This document shows, piece by piece, positions 35,197 through 43,731 of a stretch of DNA of 64,000 nucleotides. The position numbers were made by a program, and so were the translations under genes. A model generated the notes under the pieces. The model worked only from the letters and a program-made list of their open reading frames with translations. It was not told the origin of the DNA and searched no databases. Within the stretch, counting starts at the first letter, position 1. Every line of letters starts with the position of its first letter. Where the stretch lies: contig BPHB01000002.1 of NCBI GenBank assembly GCA_026003335.1, forward strand, positions 682,001-746,000, given 5' to 3'. This DNA comes from Chitinophagales bacterium (GTDB lineage: Bacteria > Bacteroidota > Bacteroidia > Chitinophagales > CAIOSU01).

Positions 35197-35613
35197 CTAC
35201 TTGTTCTTGATTTGAATATCGTTCAGCTCAAATTTTGTAAGTGCCTTGCTTTTCACATTCAGCAACCGCTCCAGGACAAAAAAAGCTTTATCCCTTAGGC
35301 CACATTCTCCTTCTTTAATACCTTTTGCCGGTAAATCAACAGAAAACCGGCTTTCAGCCGTGTTTTCACAGCTTATACATATGCCGTCATACCAGAGTGC
35401 CCGGTTGAAACTAACCACAACTGGAGTTGCATTGAGATTTATGTAACGAAATACCACCAAGGCTTTATGGATGTCATTTGCCTGATCATGGCACTCTACA
35501 CGCTTGTAATCTATCTGCAGGTCAGGACTGCTGTAATAATTTATCCAACCCTCCTGTGCGTTCGCATTGGCAAAAAACACGGGTAGCAGCAGCAAAATAC
35601 AATACCTTGTCAT
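35197..35613 (-). CDS. small exported protein of unknown function
   Basis: A 138-residue exported protein with signal peptide MTRYCILLLLPVFFANANAQ and a mature part having several cysteines (ECHDQANDIHKALVVFRYIN, YDGICISCENTAESRFS) and a C-terminal KFELNDIQIKNK. No family is recognised. It lies upstream of the large surface protein on the same strand with 5 bases between, so the two are likely co-transcribed and may work together. Confidence 0.6.
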   Translation of the reverse strand: MTRYCILLLLPVFFANANAQEGWINYYSSPDLQIDYKRVECHDQANDIHKALVVFRYINLNATPVVVSFNRALWYDGICISCENTAESRFSVDLPAKGIKEGECGLRDKAFFVLERLLNVKSKALTKFELNDIQIKNK

Positions 35614-35786
35614 GATTTTGATTTTGGGGGTGAAAATAACAAATACTTACTGCAATAAGCTGTGTAAAAACATAATCTTTGGTTGGCACAATCCGGATAA
35701 CTGCATTTTTTTTTACCGTTTTCACCTTAAAGCAGGAAAAACCGGCTACCTTTGATATAAATACATAACCCTTTAAAATTAAAATC

Positions 35787-36281
35787 ATGAAAGCAGCTCC
35801 CGACACTGTCGTAAAAATCACATACGAACTCAGAACCGAGCCGGGTGGTGAAATTGTTGACTTTGCTGATCAGGATAGTCCTTTAACCTTTCTGTGTGGC
35901 CATCAGCAACTTCTTGAAAAATTTGAACAGAACATTGAAGGTCTGGAAGAAGGCGAAACTTTTGAATTTAATCTCTCTCCCTCAGAAGGCTATGGGGAAT
36001 ACGATGAAGATGCGTTGATTACCCTGGACAGGGAACTGTTCGGAGGTCCTGATCAGTACGGACACCTGCTGGTTGAAGGCAACATGATTCCGCTGCGGGA
36101 TGAGCAGGGTAACCAGTATGAGGGTCGTATTGCCTCTATTAATGACACCAGCGTGGTTGTAGATATGAACCACCCGCTGGCCGGCAAAACGCTCTACTTC
36201 ACGGGTGTGATATTATCTGTTCGTGCAGCTGATCCTGCTGAGATAGCGCATGGACACATCCATGAAGGCAATGAGCACTAA
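35787..36281 (+). CDS. FKBP-type peptidyl-prolyl isomerase, SlyD-like
   Basis: A 164-residue SlyD-like protein: FKBP domain in two halves with an insert-in-flap (IF) domain. Residues ~8-60 (VVKITYELRTEPGGEIVDFA and LTFLCGHQQLLEKFEQNIEG) and ~120-150 (DMNHPLAGKTLYFTGVILSV) make the FKBP part; the middle ~60-120 with PSEGYGEYDEDALITLDREL is the IF domain. It ends with HGHIHEGNEH, a short His-rich metal-binding tail as in SlyD. It may act as a folding chaperone and nickel/cobalt carrier. A -7 element (TACCTTTG) sits at 35747-35754, with an A-rich ribosome-binding region just before the ATG. Confidence 0.88.
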   Translation: MKAAPDTVVKITYELRTEPGGEIVDFADQDSPLTFLCGHQQLLEKFEQNIEGLEEGETFEFNLSPSEGYGEYDEDALITLDRELFGGPDQYGHLLVEGNMIPLRDEQGNQYEGRIASINDTSVVVDMNHPLAGKTLYFTGVILSVRAADPAEIAHGHIHEGNEH

Positions 36282-36428
36282 GAGTAAGGTGCTGATATAA
36301 ACGCCTGAGAATCGCTCCTTGCGTATTACTTTAGCATCAACCACACTTTGGCGCCTCTGCAACCTTGAACTTCTCTTGATTCAGGCTTATTGCCGGCAGC
36401 AAAATGCTGCTAACTTCGTGACAGAGTG

Positions 36429-38237
36429 ATGGAGCAGTTTGCTATTCCCACATCTTCGGTAAAAGGCAGTCTTATTGACTTCGGTCTGCTGAAAAAAATC
36501 ATCCGGCTTGCGGCTCCTTTTAAAAAAGAGTTTATTGCTGCTACGGTGCTGGCACTGTTTCTGGCTGCACTGGCCCCTTTGCGCCCCTGGCTCATTAAAA
36601 TCACAGTAGATAACTACATCCTGAATTATGACTATGAGGGATTGATGCTGATGAGTTTGCTGCTGATTGGCCAGTTGTTGGTAGAAAGCGGAACACAATA
36701 CCACTTCCGATATCTCACCAGCTGGCTGGGGCAATCGGTGATTAAAAACCTGCGGGTACGGGTATTTAATCACGTCATCCGGCTTCGTCTGCGCTTTTTT
36801 GATCGCACGCCAATTGGCACTATTACCACACGCACGATAAATGACGTGGAAGCCGTAAATGATATTTTTTCCGAAGGGCTTATTACCATCATAGCCGACC
36901 TGCTCACTATCCTTGCCATCATAGCAGTCATGCTGGCTGAAGACTGGCGGCTTACACTGGTGAGCCTGTCCACTTTCCCGTTATTGCTGTATGCAACTTA
37001 CATATTCAAGGAGCGGATAAAATCATCTTTTAACAAAGTCCGCAATCAGGTAGCCCAGTTGAATGCTTTTCTGCAGGAACATATCTCCGGCATGCGCATC
37101 ATACAAATATTTACGGCAGAAAAGCAGGAAATGGAAAAATTTAAAGTCATCAATGCGCGACACAGGGATGCCAATATTGAGTCTATCTGGTACTTCTCCA
37201 TTTTTTTCCCGCTGGTAGAAGTGGTGCTGGCCAGTGCTCTGGGATTGATGGTTTGGTATGGAGCCGTAAGGGTCATGCAATCACAGGGTGTAATTGCTGA
37301 AGGGCCCACTATCGGGACGCTGGTTTCCTTTATCTTCTACCTGAATATGCTGTTCCGCCCCTTGCGGGTATTAGCCGACAAGTTTAACACCCTACAAATG
37401 GGTATGGTAGCCGGGGAGCGGGTGTTTGCTCTGCTTGAACGAAAGGAGCAAATAGAAAACACCGGCTCGCTAAAAGCCGATACTATCCGCGGAGATATTG
37501 CTTTTCGCAATGTATGGTTTGCTTATGTGGATGAGCTTTTTGTATTAAAAAACATCAGTTTCTCACTGCCTGCCGGTAAAACGCTGGCTATCGTAGGAGC
37601 TACGGGTTCAGGGAAAACCTCTATCATAAATACTCTGAACCGCTTCTATGAAATTCAGAAAGGGTCTATCTGCGTAGATGAGCATGATATCCGCGATTAT
37701 GATGTCTATTCGCTGCGCTCCCAAATAGGTATGGTGTTGCAGGATGTCTTTTTGTTTTCCGGCTCCATCATGGAAAATATCACTCTGCGCAATGAGCAGA
37801 TAAGCCAGGAGGAAGTAATACGCGCAGCACAGCTGGTAGGCGCCCATGATTTTATCATGAAGCTACCCGGGCAATACGACTATAATGTACAGGAACGGGG
37901 AGCCACCTTGTCAATGGGTCAAAGACAGCTGATTTCCTTTGTGCGTGCATTGGTTTTCAATCCGCGCATTCTGATATTGGATGAGGCAACCTCTTCCATT
38001 GATACGGAAAGCGAACAACTGATTCAGCAAGCTATCGCCAAACTGGTAAAGGGACGAACTTCCATCGTGATTGCCCACCGCCTGTCAACCATTGAGAATG
38101 CAGATCTCATTCTGGTGCTGGATGATGGGCAGGTGAAAGAAATGGGCACACACCAAGAGCTTCTTGGCAAGGAAGGCTATTACAAGCGCCTGCATCAGAT
38201 GCAGTTCAGCAGCCGCAAGCCGGCCACACCTGCTTAA
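36429..38237 (+). CDS. ABC exporter, MsbA-like (ATPase and permease fused)
   Basis: A 602-residue half-transporter. Six transmembrane helices in residues ~30-330 (FIAATVLALFLAALAPLRPW, LMLMSLLLIGQLLVESGTQY, and so on) with the coupling-helix region. The nucleotide-binding domain follows: Walker A GATGSGKTSIINTL, Q-loop QDVFLFSGSIMENI, signature TLSMGQRQL, Walker B RILILDEATSSIDTE, H-loop IVIAHRLSTIENAD. Length and order match lipid A/ drug exporters of the MsbA type. It is the usual single-gene homodimer form. It is convergent with and overlaps gltA by 4 bases. TTG-N18-TAACTTCG before its start (36390-36418) is a possible promoter. Confidence 0.92.
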   Translation: MEQFAIPTSSVKGSLIDFGLLKKIIRLAAPFKKEFIAATVLALFLAALAPLRPWLIKITVDNYILNYDYEGLMLMSLLLIGQLLVESGTQYHFRYLTSWLGQSVIKNLRVRVFNHVIRLRLRFFDRTPIGTITTRTINDVEAVNDIFSEGLITIIADLLTILAIIAVMLAEDWRLTLVSLSTFPLLLYATYIFKERIKSSFNKVRNQVAQLNAFLQEHISGMRIIQIFTAEKQEMEKFKVINARHRDANIESIWYFSIFFPLVEVVLASALGLMVWYGAVRVMQSQGVIAEGPTIGTLVSFIFYLNMLFRPLRVLADKFNTLQMGMVAGERVFALLERKEQIENTGSLKADTIRGDIAFRNVWFAYVDELFVLKNISFSLPAGKTLAIVGATGSGKTSIINTLNRFYEIQKGSICVDEHDIRDYDVYSLRSQIGMVLQDVFLFSGSIMENITLRNEQISQEEVIRAAQLVGAHDFIMKLPGQYDYNVQERGATLSMGQRQLISFVRALVFNPRILILDEATSSIDTESEQLIQQAIAKLVKGRTSIVIAHRLSTIENADLILVLDDGQVKEMGTHQELLGKEGYYKRLHQMQFSSRKPATPA

Positions 38238-39541
38238 TGTCTCAGCTTGGGCCCGATGTATATCTGCCTGGGGCGGCTGATAGGTTGCTTCTGATCAATC
38301 ATCTCTTTCCATTGCGCAATCCATCCGGGCAGGCGACCCAGCGCAAACATGACGGTGAACAGATGTACCGGAAAGCCAATAGCCCGGTAAATAATTCCCG
38401 AGTAGAAATCTACGTTGGGGTAAAGCTTTCTCTCAATAAAATACGGATCAGCAAGTGCAGCTTCTTCCAGGCTTTTGGCTATTTCCAGAATGGGATCATT
38501 AATGCCCAACTTGTTCAATACATTATCACAGGCCTTTTTAATGATTTTGGCCCGCGGGTCAAAGTTTTTATATACCCGATGACCAAAGCCCATGAGGCGA
38601 AAAGGATCGTTTTTGTCTTTAGCCTTATCCAGCCATTTTTTAATGTTGCCCCCATCGGCTTTAATTCTTTCGAGCATTTCAATCACTTCCTGATTTGCAC
38701 CGCCATGCAGAGGGCCCCACAGAGCGGCAACTCCGGCCGCAATTGCCGCATACAGGTTGGCCTGTGATGAACCTACCATCCTCACCGTGGAAGTCGAACA
38801 GTTTTGTTCATGGTCGGCATGCAGTATGAGCAACTTATCCAGGGCATCCACCACAACAGGATCGGGCTCGTAAGGTTCGGTAACATTTCCAAAAGTCATG
38901 TAAAGAAAATTGGAAATGTAGTCCAAACTATTGTTAGGATACATGGTGGGATGACCAATAGATTTCTTATGAATCATGGCGACAATGGTGGGCATCTTGG
39001 CTAAAAGCCTGATCATGGTGAGCAGCTTCTTCTCCTCAGGCCGATTGGGATTGAGTGACTCGGGGTAAAAAGAAGACAGAGAAGAAATCAAAGCCATGAG
39101 CTGACCCATGGGATGCGAATTGGTGGGATAGGCATCAAAAATCTCCTTGATATCTTCGTGTACCAGCGTATGCCGCTTGATAGTGTTGGCAAAATTTTCT
39201 GACTGCTGCTTATCCGGCTTTTCTCCGAAGATGAGCAGATAAGCCACATCCAGAAAGGTGGAATTTTCAGCCAGCTCTTCTATCGGATAACCACGATACC
39301 GGAGAATGCCTTGCTCTCCATCCAGATAAGTGATGGCACTGGTGGTTGATCCGGTATTCTTGTAGCCTATGTCTAAGGTGATGTATCCCGTTGTATCCCG
39401 CAGTTTGGAGATGTCAATTGCTTTTTCGTTTTCGGTTCCGGTGATTACAGGAAACTCAAAAGTCTTTCCATCCAGTTGAATTAGGGCCTTTTCGGTAGCA
39501 GCACTTGTTTTTGATGCAGACGCAGATACATTTTCGGGCAT
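38234..39541 (-). CDS. gltA: citrate synthase
   Basis: A 435-residue type II citrate synthase, joining acetyl-CoA and oxaloacetate at the entry of the TCA cycle. A short N-terminal region (residues ~1-35) precedes GYITLDIGYKNTGSTTSAIT. Catalytic elements: HADHEQNCSTS with the first His, WGPLHGGANQEVIEML, MGFGHRVYKNFDPRAKIIKK (second catalytic His), and the conserved Asp in PNVDFYSGIIY. Length is normal for the hexameric Gram-negative type, usually regulated by NADH. A -7 element (TAGCTTTG, minus strand) lies at 39575-39568, 26 bases before the start. Confidence 0.96.
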   Translation of the reverse strand: MPENVSASASKTSAATEKALIQLDGKTFEFPVITGTENEKAIDISKLRDTTGYITLDIGYKNTGSTTSAITYLDGEQGILRYRGYPIEELAENSTFLDVAYLLIFGEKPDKQQSENFANTIKRHTLVHEDIKEIFDAYPTNSHPMGQLMALISSLSSFYPESLNPNRPEEKKLLTMIRLLAKMPTIVAMIHKKSIGHPTMYPNNSLDYISNFLYMTFGNVTEPYEPDPVVVDALDKLLILHADHEQNCSTSTVRMVGSSQANLYAAIAAGVAALWGPLHGGANQEVIEMLERIKADGGNIKKWLDKAKDKNDPFRLMGFGHRVYKNFDPRAKIIKKACDNVLNKLGINDPILEIAKSLEEAALADPYFIERKLYPNVDFYSGIIYRAIGFPVHLFTVMFALGRLPGWIAQWKEMIDQKQPISRPRQIYIGPKLRH

Positions 39542-39683
39542 GATACAAAAGCAATTTTGGTTGTCTGCAAAGCTACATTATGTACCGTAAAATTTTAAGA
39601 ACCTTTTGAAATATCATTGTGCTAAATCTGGAAATGCCGCAACCTTAGTCATCAACGGCCTTTTTTAATAATAGAAAAACAGC

Positions 39684-40400
39684 TTATTTGCAGCTTTCTT
39701 TCTTCTGTGCCGTAGCAGCGGCAGAGCCCAGTTCAGCTGCTTTGGAAAAGTCATTGCACGCCTTGTCTTTATTACCGGTTTTCAGATAAACCTTCCCCCG
39801 GTGAAAGTAATACTCCGCATCATCCGGTTTCTGCTCAATGGCTTTGGAGTAATCCTGTATAGCGGCATCAGACTGCCCGGTTTCATTTTTTATGAAGGCG
39901 CGATTGGCATAGGCTTCATGAAAAGTGGGGCTGAGTTTTATAGCCTGGTTGTAATCATTTACGGCACCCTCTTTCACGCCTGAAAAATATTTTGCAATGC
40001 CGGAATTGTAGTAGGCATAGACATCATCGGGATGCAGTTGTATGACCACGGCAAGGTCTTCGAGGGCTTTGCCGTATTCCTGCCTTTTCAGATAGAGTAT
40101 AGCGCGGTTATAGTGTGCCTCCGGATAATAAGAGGAAAGTTCAATGGCCTTGTTGAAGTCAGCCAGTGCACCGGCATAGTCCTGCAGCATTAGCTTACAG
40201 ACACCTCGGTCATTCCATGAGGCCTGATGGTCGGGATATTTTTCAATGGCATCGGAAAACAGACTGACCAGTTTTTCGTAATCCGAATAATGGGTTTTGG
40301 CCAAAGTGCCGCGGACGTCTTCCATAGGTGGCTTCAGTTGCGCAAAAGCAGCTGAGGTGAAGAAGATAAAGAACAGCAACGGGAACAGATTTTTATTCAT
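39684..40400 (-). CDS. periplasmic TPR-repeat protein
   Basis: A 238-residue protein with a signal peptide (MNKNLFPLLFFIFFTSAAFAQ) and about five TPR units (YPDHQASWNDRGVCKLMLQD, AGALADFNKAIELSSYYPE, YGKALEDLAVVIQLHPDDVY, GAVNDYNQAIKLSPTFHEAY, DAAIQDYSKAIEQKPDDAEY). TPR arrays bind partner proteins. It is third and last of a chain starting with the lipoprotein at 41269 and the TPR protein at 40491, which follow the GH31 gene on the same strand. Partner unknown. Confidence 0.88.
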   Translation of the reverse strand: MNKNLFPLLFFIFFTSAAFAQLKPPMEDVRGTLAKTHYSDYEKLVSLFSDAIEKYPDHQASWNDRGVCKLMLQDYAGALADFNKAIELSSYYPEAHYNRAILYLKRQEYGKALEDLAVVIQLHPDDVYAYYNSGIAKYFSGVKEGAVNDYNQAIKLSPTFHEAYANRAFIKNETGQSDAAIQDYSKAIEQKPDDAEYYFHRGKVYLKTGNKDKACNDFSKAAELGSAAATAQKKESCK

Positions 40401-40490
40401 TTCAACATATTTTTAGTTTTTAAAAAAGAAAAGAAACACCTCACCGTAGTGACGGGGTGATTCAGGCACGTTAAATTTAATCCGGTCATT

Positions 40491-41258
40491 TTATCTGCAA
40501 TGTTGTTTAAGCATTTGCACTGCCTCGGGGCTTCCCAAGGCGGCTGCTTTCTGCCAGGAGTCGCAGGCCTCCTTCGTTTTGCCAAGCATTTGTTCAGCCA
40601 GTCCGATGCTGTACACCACTTCAGCCGACTCTGGGTTTAGCTCCAGTGCTTTCTGATAATATTCAAGAGCCGTTTTTGCATCTTTTTTATCCAGACAGGC
40701 ATCCCCCTTACGCAAATAGGCGCTGGCTACCACGTTTACTGATATTTGCTGCTCCCTGCAATGTTCGCTGATTCTGCGTGTTGCCTCAAAATAGCCCAGA
40801 CGGTAAGCCTTATCCCAGTCTTCGCAGGCACCGGCCACATCGCCTACTTTGAGTTTTGACTCAGCCCGGTACCAAAAAGCAAGGGCACTGTTGTCATACA
40901 GTTCAAGAGACAGATTAAAGTCACTGATAGCGCCCTGCCAGTTGCCCATCATATATTTGGCATAACCTCGCAGGTAAAATGCTTTGTGATGCCGGGGATT
41001 GAGTTCAATGACACGGGTGTAGTCCTGAACGGCCTGAAGGTATTTTTTTTGTTCACTGTAAATTCTTCCACGTTCATACCAGGCTTCTTCATTGGAGGGA
41101 TTATCCTGGATTATTCGGCTTAGGTCAGACAGGGCTCCCTGGATATCTCCGTCATAATACTTTTCCTTTGCCTCCCGCAACGTAATTTGCTGCGCCATGC
41201 TCCGGGGAGCATTAGACACACAAGCCACTATGAGGAGAATCACAAGAGGTGCGGACAT
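40491..41258 (-). CDS. exported TPR-repeat protein
   Basis: A 255-residue protein with signal peptide MSAPLVILLIVACVSNAPRSMAQ and several TPR units (DIQGALSDLSRIIQDNPSNE, YLQAVQDYTRVIELNPRHHK, WQGAISDFNLSLELYDNSAL, KTALEYYQKALELNPESAEV). It begins 10 bases after the stop of the small lipoprotein at 41269, so is probably in the same transcript. Its sequence is similar in kind to the TPR protein at 39684, suggesting an ancient duplication. Function unknown. Confidence 0.86.
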   Translation of the reverse strand: MSAPLVILLIVACVSNAPRSMAQQITLREAKEKYYDGDIQGALSDLSRIIQDNPSNEEAWYERGRIYSEQKKYLQAVQDYTRVIELNPRHHKAFYLRGYAKYMMGNWQGAISDFNLSLELYDNSALAFWYRAESKLKVGDVAGACEDWDKAYRLGYFEATRRISEHCREQQISVNVVASAYLRKGDACLDKKDAKTALEYYQKALELNPESAEVVYSIGLAEQMLGKTKEACDSWQKAAALGSPEAVQMLKQHCR

Positions 41259-41268
41259 AACAGGGGCA

Positions 41269-41718
41269 TTATTTACAATACTTGTCCAGCAGATGATTCA
41301 GGCCAGTAATACCCAGCTCCCTGGCTTTTAATAAATCGGCACATCCGCTTTGCACTTCTCCTAACTCAATTTTGTTGCGACCACGTTCCGCATATGCTTT
41401 GCCGTCATGGGGATTTTGCTGAATGCGTTCATCCATCTGGCGAATGACGGCCTTCAGGGCGTCTTTGTTTATTTGGATATTTTGCGAATCCATGTTGGTG
41501 GTCCGGTTTTGAATTAAAGCCGAATCCGTGAGCATCTCAGGAGGAAGGGTGTCAGCAGGCAGGGAAGGAACAACGCTGGATATCTGCTGGTCAGAAATAT
41601 TTTCGGGGGGAGCCGCAGCGGGTACATTTTTCTTTGCACAGCCGGCAAGAGTAGAAAACACTACAATGAGCACAAGCGTCTCTGATTTGCACAGAGGATG
41701 AATGAGATGTTTATTCAT
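41269..41718 (-). CDS. lipoprotein with short TPR-like C-terminus
   Basis: A 149-residue lipoprotein: signal with lipobox TLAGC, a linker rich in Pro, Ala and Ser (PAAAPPENISDQQ), then a C-terminal segment GKAYAERGRNKIELGEVQSG and KARELGITGLNHLLDKY resembling one TPR unit plus a capping helix. Its ATG overlaps the stop of the upstream GH31 gene by four bases (ATGA), so translation is coupled. The same Cys-containing TPR style is used by the next two proteins in this transcript. Confidence 0.75.
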   Translation of the reverse strand: MNKHLIHPLCKSETLVLIVVFSTLAGCAKKNVPAAAPPENISDQQISSVVPSLPADTLPPEMLTDSALIQNRTTNMDSQNIQINKDALKAVIRQMDERIQQNPHDGKAYAERGRNKIELGEVQSGCADLLKARELGITGLNHLLDKYCK

Positions 41719-43262
41719 TGTATGGTATTAAAATCAATGGCATCAACCAATGGGGAACCCTCGCGCAGAAAAACCGGAAACTCCTCATAAGGAACAATCA
41801 GGTTGTATGTCTGTTCGCCCTCATAAATCCGCGATTCATCATATAGATAAATCCAGCGGCTGCCTGCAGGAAAATGCACCGTAATGCTGGTACCCTCTTC
41901 CAGAAAGGGAGCTACAAAAATATCAGACCCAAGGGTGAAGCTATAGTCCGTGCTGTTAAAAAAATGCACCATGGAGCGATTTTCATTCCATGCCAGCTGT
42001 GCCTGTTCCATCAGATAAGGCAGCAGACAGCTATGACGGAGTTTCACCAGCTTACGATAGATGTCTTCGGTCTGCTGATCAAACATCCAGGGCCGATGTT
42101 CTCCACCGCCACCGTTTTCCATGAGCGGAGAAAAAGCCCCTACCTGAGCCCACCGGATAAACAACTCTTTTGATCGCTTGTGTATAGGATAATTATCATC
42201 TTCGCGATAGCCTCCTATGTCAGAACCAAATCCAAGATATCCGTAATTGGCTGAGTGATACATATTGTTCAGCGCATTTTTTAACCCCTGAAAGGTAGCA
42301 TCCTGATCGCCCACCCATGTACACCAGGCAATATCTTTGGGAGTAAATGCTACCGTGCTTCCGCTCAGGAAAGTGAGGCCATAGTTATCAATCGGGCGGG
42401 ACATGATTATGCGGTCATTCCCCAGGCGCTGACGCGTGTAGTCGTGAAACAGCCGGTAATAGGCATCTGAATAATCCTGACGGGTAACATTGCGTCCCAG
42501 GTAGGGTGAATAGAAAGCCGGATTGAGGATATCATTGGGATCTATCAGCGTGTAGTCGGTGCCATCACATTTCCAGCCGTCAATACCCAGATTCAGTGTT
42601 TTATCCATGAGAGTTTTCCACCAGGCAACAGCATCAGGATTGAAGAAATCTACCATACTACCCCAGCCTTTCCACCATTTGATTTTAGCAGGTCCGGAAG
42701 TGGCATTTTTCTGCATGAAGAATTGACGGGATGCTGCGTAATCATACAAAGAATCTCTTACCGGGTGATAAGGTTCGTTCAACGTATCAAAATTCATCGC
42801 GCTGGTGATCCATACAACCACGCGCACGTTTTTAGCATGGAAATAATCAATCATGCCCTGCGGATCTGGGTAGAGAGCAGGGTCCCAGTCAAAAGTATTG
42901 TAGCCGGTTTCCCATGGGCTATCAATAATGATGGCGCCCACCGGAATGCCGCGTGCAAGATAATCATCCACCAGCTCCTGTGCGCTTTGCTGTGTGCTCT
43001 CATCATACCAAACCCAATGATGAAAGATCCATTCCGGCCAGGGGGTATTCCAGTTGTGCCCTGAGCCATCACAGCCATTGCTGTTATTATTATTATTATT
43101 GTTGTTGTCGTTATTGTTATTGTTATTGTTATTGTTATTGTTGTTGTTGTTGTTGTTTGAGATGTTATTGTTGTTCACAACATCCTTCTCTTTATCGCAA
43201 TTAGCAAGTAAGAGGATTGCGAACAAAACCACTGCTGCAGCAAGTAAGCGAAACGGATTCAT
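41715..43262 (-). CDS. glycoside hydrolase family 31 lipoprotein with poly-Asn linker
   Basis: A 515-residue lipoprotein (lipobox LLANC, Cys22). Residues ~30-62 are a run of asparagines with one Asp and a few other residues, a flexible linker. The rest is a GH31 catalytic (beta/alpha)8 domain: the nucleophile Asp233 in DGWKCDGTDYTL, the acid/base Asp319 in WVGDQDATFQGLKNA, and the DIGGY-type signature GFGSDIGGYRED. GH31 enzymes hydrolyse alpha-glucosidic or related bonds; substrate is not predictable here, and the protein is shorter than most GH31, lacking the large accessory domains. It begins the operon that continues with the small lipoprotein and two TPR proteins. Confidence 0.87.
   Translation of the reverse strand: MNPFRLLAAAVVLFAILLLANCDKEKDVVNNNNISNNNNNNNNNNNNNNNNDNNNNNNNNSNGCDGSGHNWNTPWPEWIFHHWVWYDESTQQSAQELVDDYLARGIPVGAIIIDSPWETGYNTFDWDPALYPDPQGMIDYFHAKNVRVVVWITSAMNFDTLNEPYHPVRDSLYDYAASRQFFMQKNATSGPAKIKWWKGWGSMVDFFNPDAVAWWKTLMDKTLNLGIDGWKCDGTDYTLIDPNDILNPAFYSPYLGRNVTRQDYSDAYYRLFHDYTRQRLGNDRIIMSRPIDNYGLTFLSGSTVAFTPKDIAWCTWVGDQDATFQGLKNALNNMYHSANYGYLGFGSDIGGYREDDNYPIHKRSKELFIRWAQVGAFSPLMENGGGGEHRPWMFDQQTEDIYRKLVKLRHSCLLPYLMEQAQLAWNENRSMVHFFNSTDYSFTLGSDIFVAPFLEEGTSITVHFPAGSRWIYLYDESRIYEGEQTYNLIVPYEEFPVFLREGSPLVDAIDFNTIQ
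43083..43175 (-). repeat. AAC/AAT trinucleotide repeat (poly-Asn linker of GH31)
   Basis: A run of about 30 codons, nearly all AAT or AAC on the minus strand, with one GAC, one ATC and one TCA codon breaking it. It encodes the poly-Asn linker of the GH31 lipoprotein. It is a microsatellite that can change length by slippage in whole codons, keeping the frame. Confidence 0.9.
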
Positions 43263-43505
43263 AGGATGTGATTTAACAGCTAATATACAACTAATATAAG
43301 GAGTAACTTTCTACATTACTTTCCTCCACACATTCGCATGAGCGGATTTGAAAAAACGAATAAAGAAACATTTTTTGCGGAGTAGATTTTTATGTACAGG
43401 TTATTAACAAAGTGTAGAAAACTAAACCTTCATAGAATTTCGTCCGTATAAAAAAGTGCTTTAACTTTCAAGTGTGTTCTTATTTTTTAATTAAAAATTG
43501 TAAAC

Positions 43506-43652
43506 ATGCCAGTAAAAAAAGCAAAAAAGGCAAAAAAGGCTGTGAAGAAAAAGGTTACCAAAAAATCAGCTGCTACCAAGAAGGCTAAGAAAAAGCCTGC
43601 AGCTAAGAAAAAACCCGCAGCTAAGAAGAAGCCTGCCAAGAAGAAGAAGTAA
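43506..43652 (+). CDS. 48-residue histone-H1-like basic protein
   Basis: Starts MPVKKAKKAKKAVKKKVTKK and ends KKPAAKKKPAKKKK. It is composed almost only of Lys, Ala, Pro, Val, Thr and Ser, with KKPAAK-type repeats as in the C-terminal tail of histone H1 or chlamydial Hc1/Hc2. It should bind DNA non-specifically and compact the nucleoid. It has a plausible promoter (TTTCG, then TAACTTTC at 43462-43469) in the AT-rich upstream region, an A-rich ribosome-binding region, and its own terminator at 43678. Codons are mixed AAA and AAG. It stands alone; its opposite strand gives an unconvincing longer frame. Confidence 0.82.
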   Translation: MPVKKAKKAKKAVKKKVTKKSAATKKAKKKPAAKKKPAAKKKPAKKKK

Positions 43653-43677
43653 TCACTTCTTGTTTCTTGAAGCGAAA

Positions 43678-43710
43678 AGCCCTCCGCACATGCAGAGGGC
43701 TTTTTCTTTT
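43678..43710 (+). terminator. rho-independent terminator after the H1-like gene
   Basis: AGCCCTC (43678-43684), a 10-base loop, GAGGGCT (43695-43701), then TTTTTCTTTT. On the minus strand the same stem is followed by TTTTCGC, so it may also serve the fcl transcript. Confidence 0.85.
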
Positions 43711-43731
43711 GCGTTGACTTCACCACCTATA

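Noticed and set aside
43054-43299. Leu-rich plus-strand frames over the Asn repeat
   Set aside because: Caused by triplet repeat read in other frames, opposite to the GH31 gene.
43487-43726. 79-residue minus-strand frame (Phe/Ala-rich)
   Set aside because: It is the antisense shadow of the Lys-rich 48-residue gene and also runs through the terminator.
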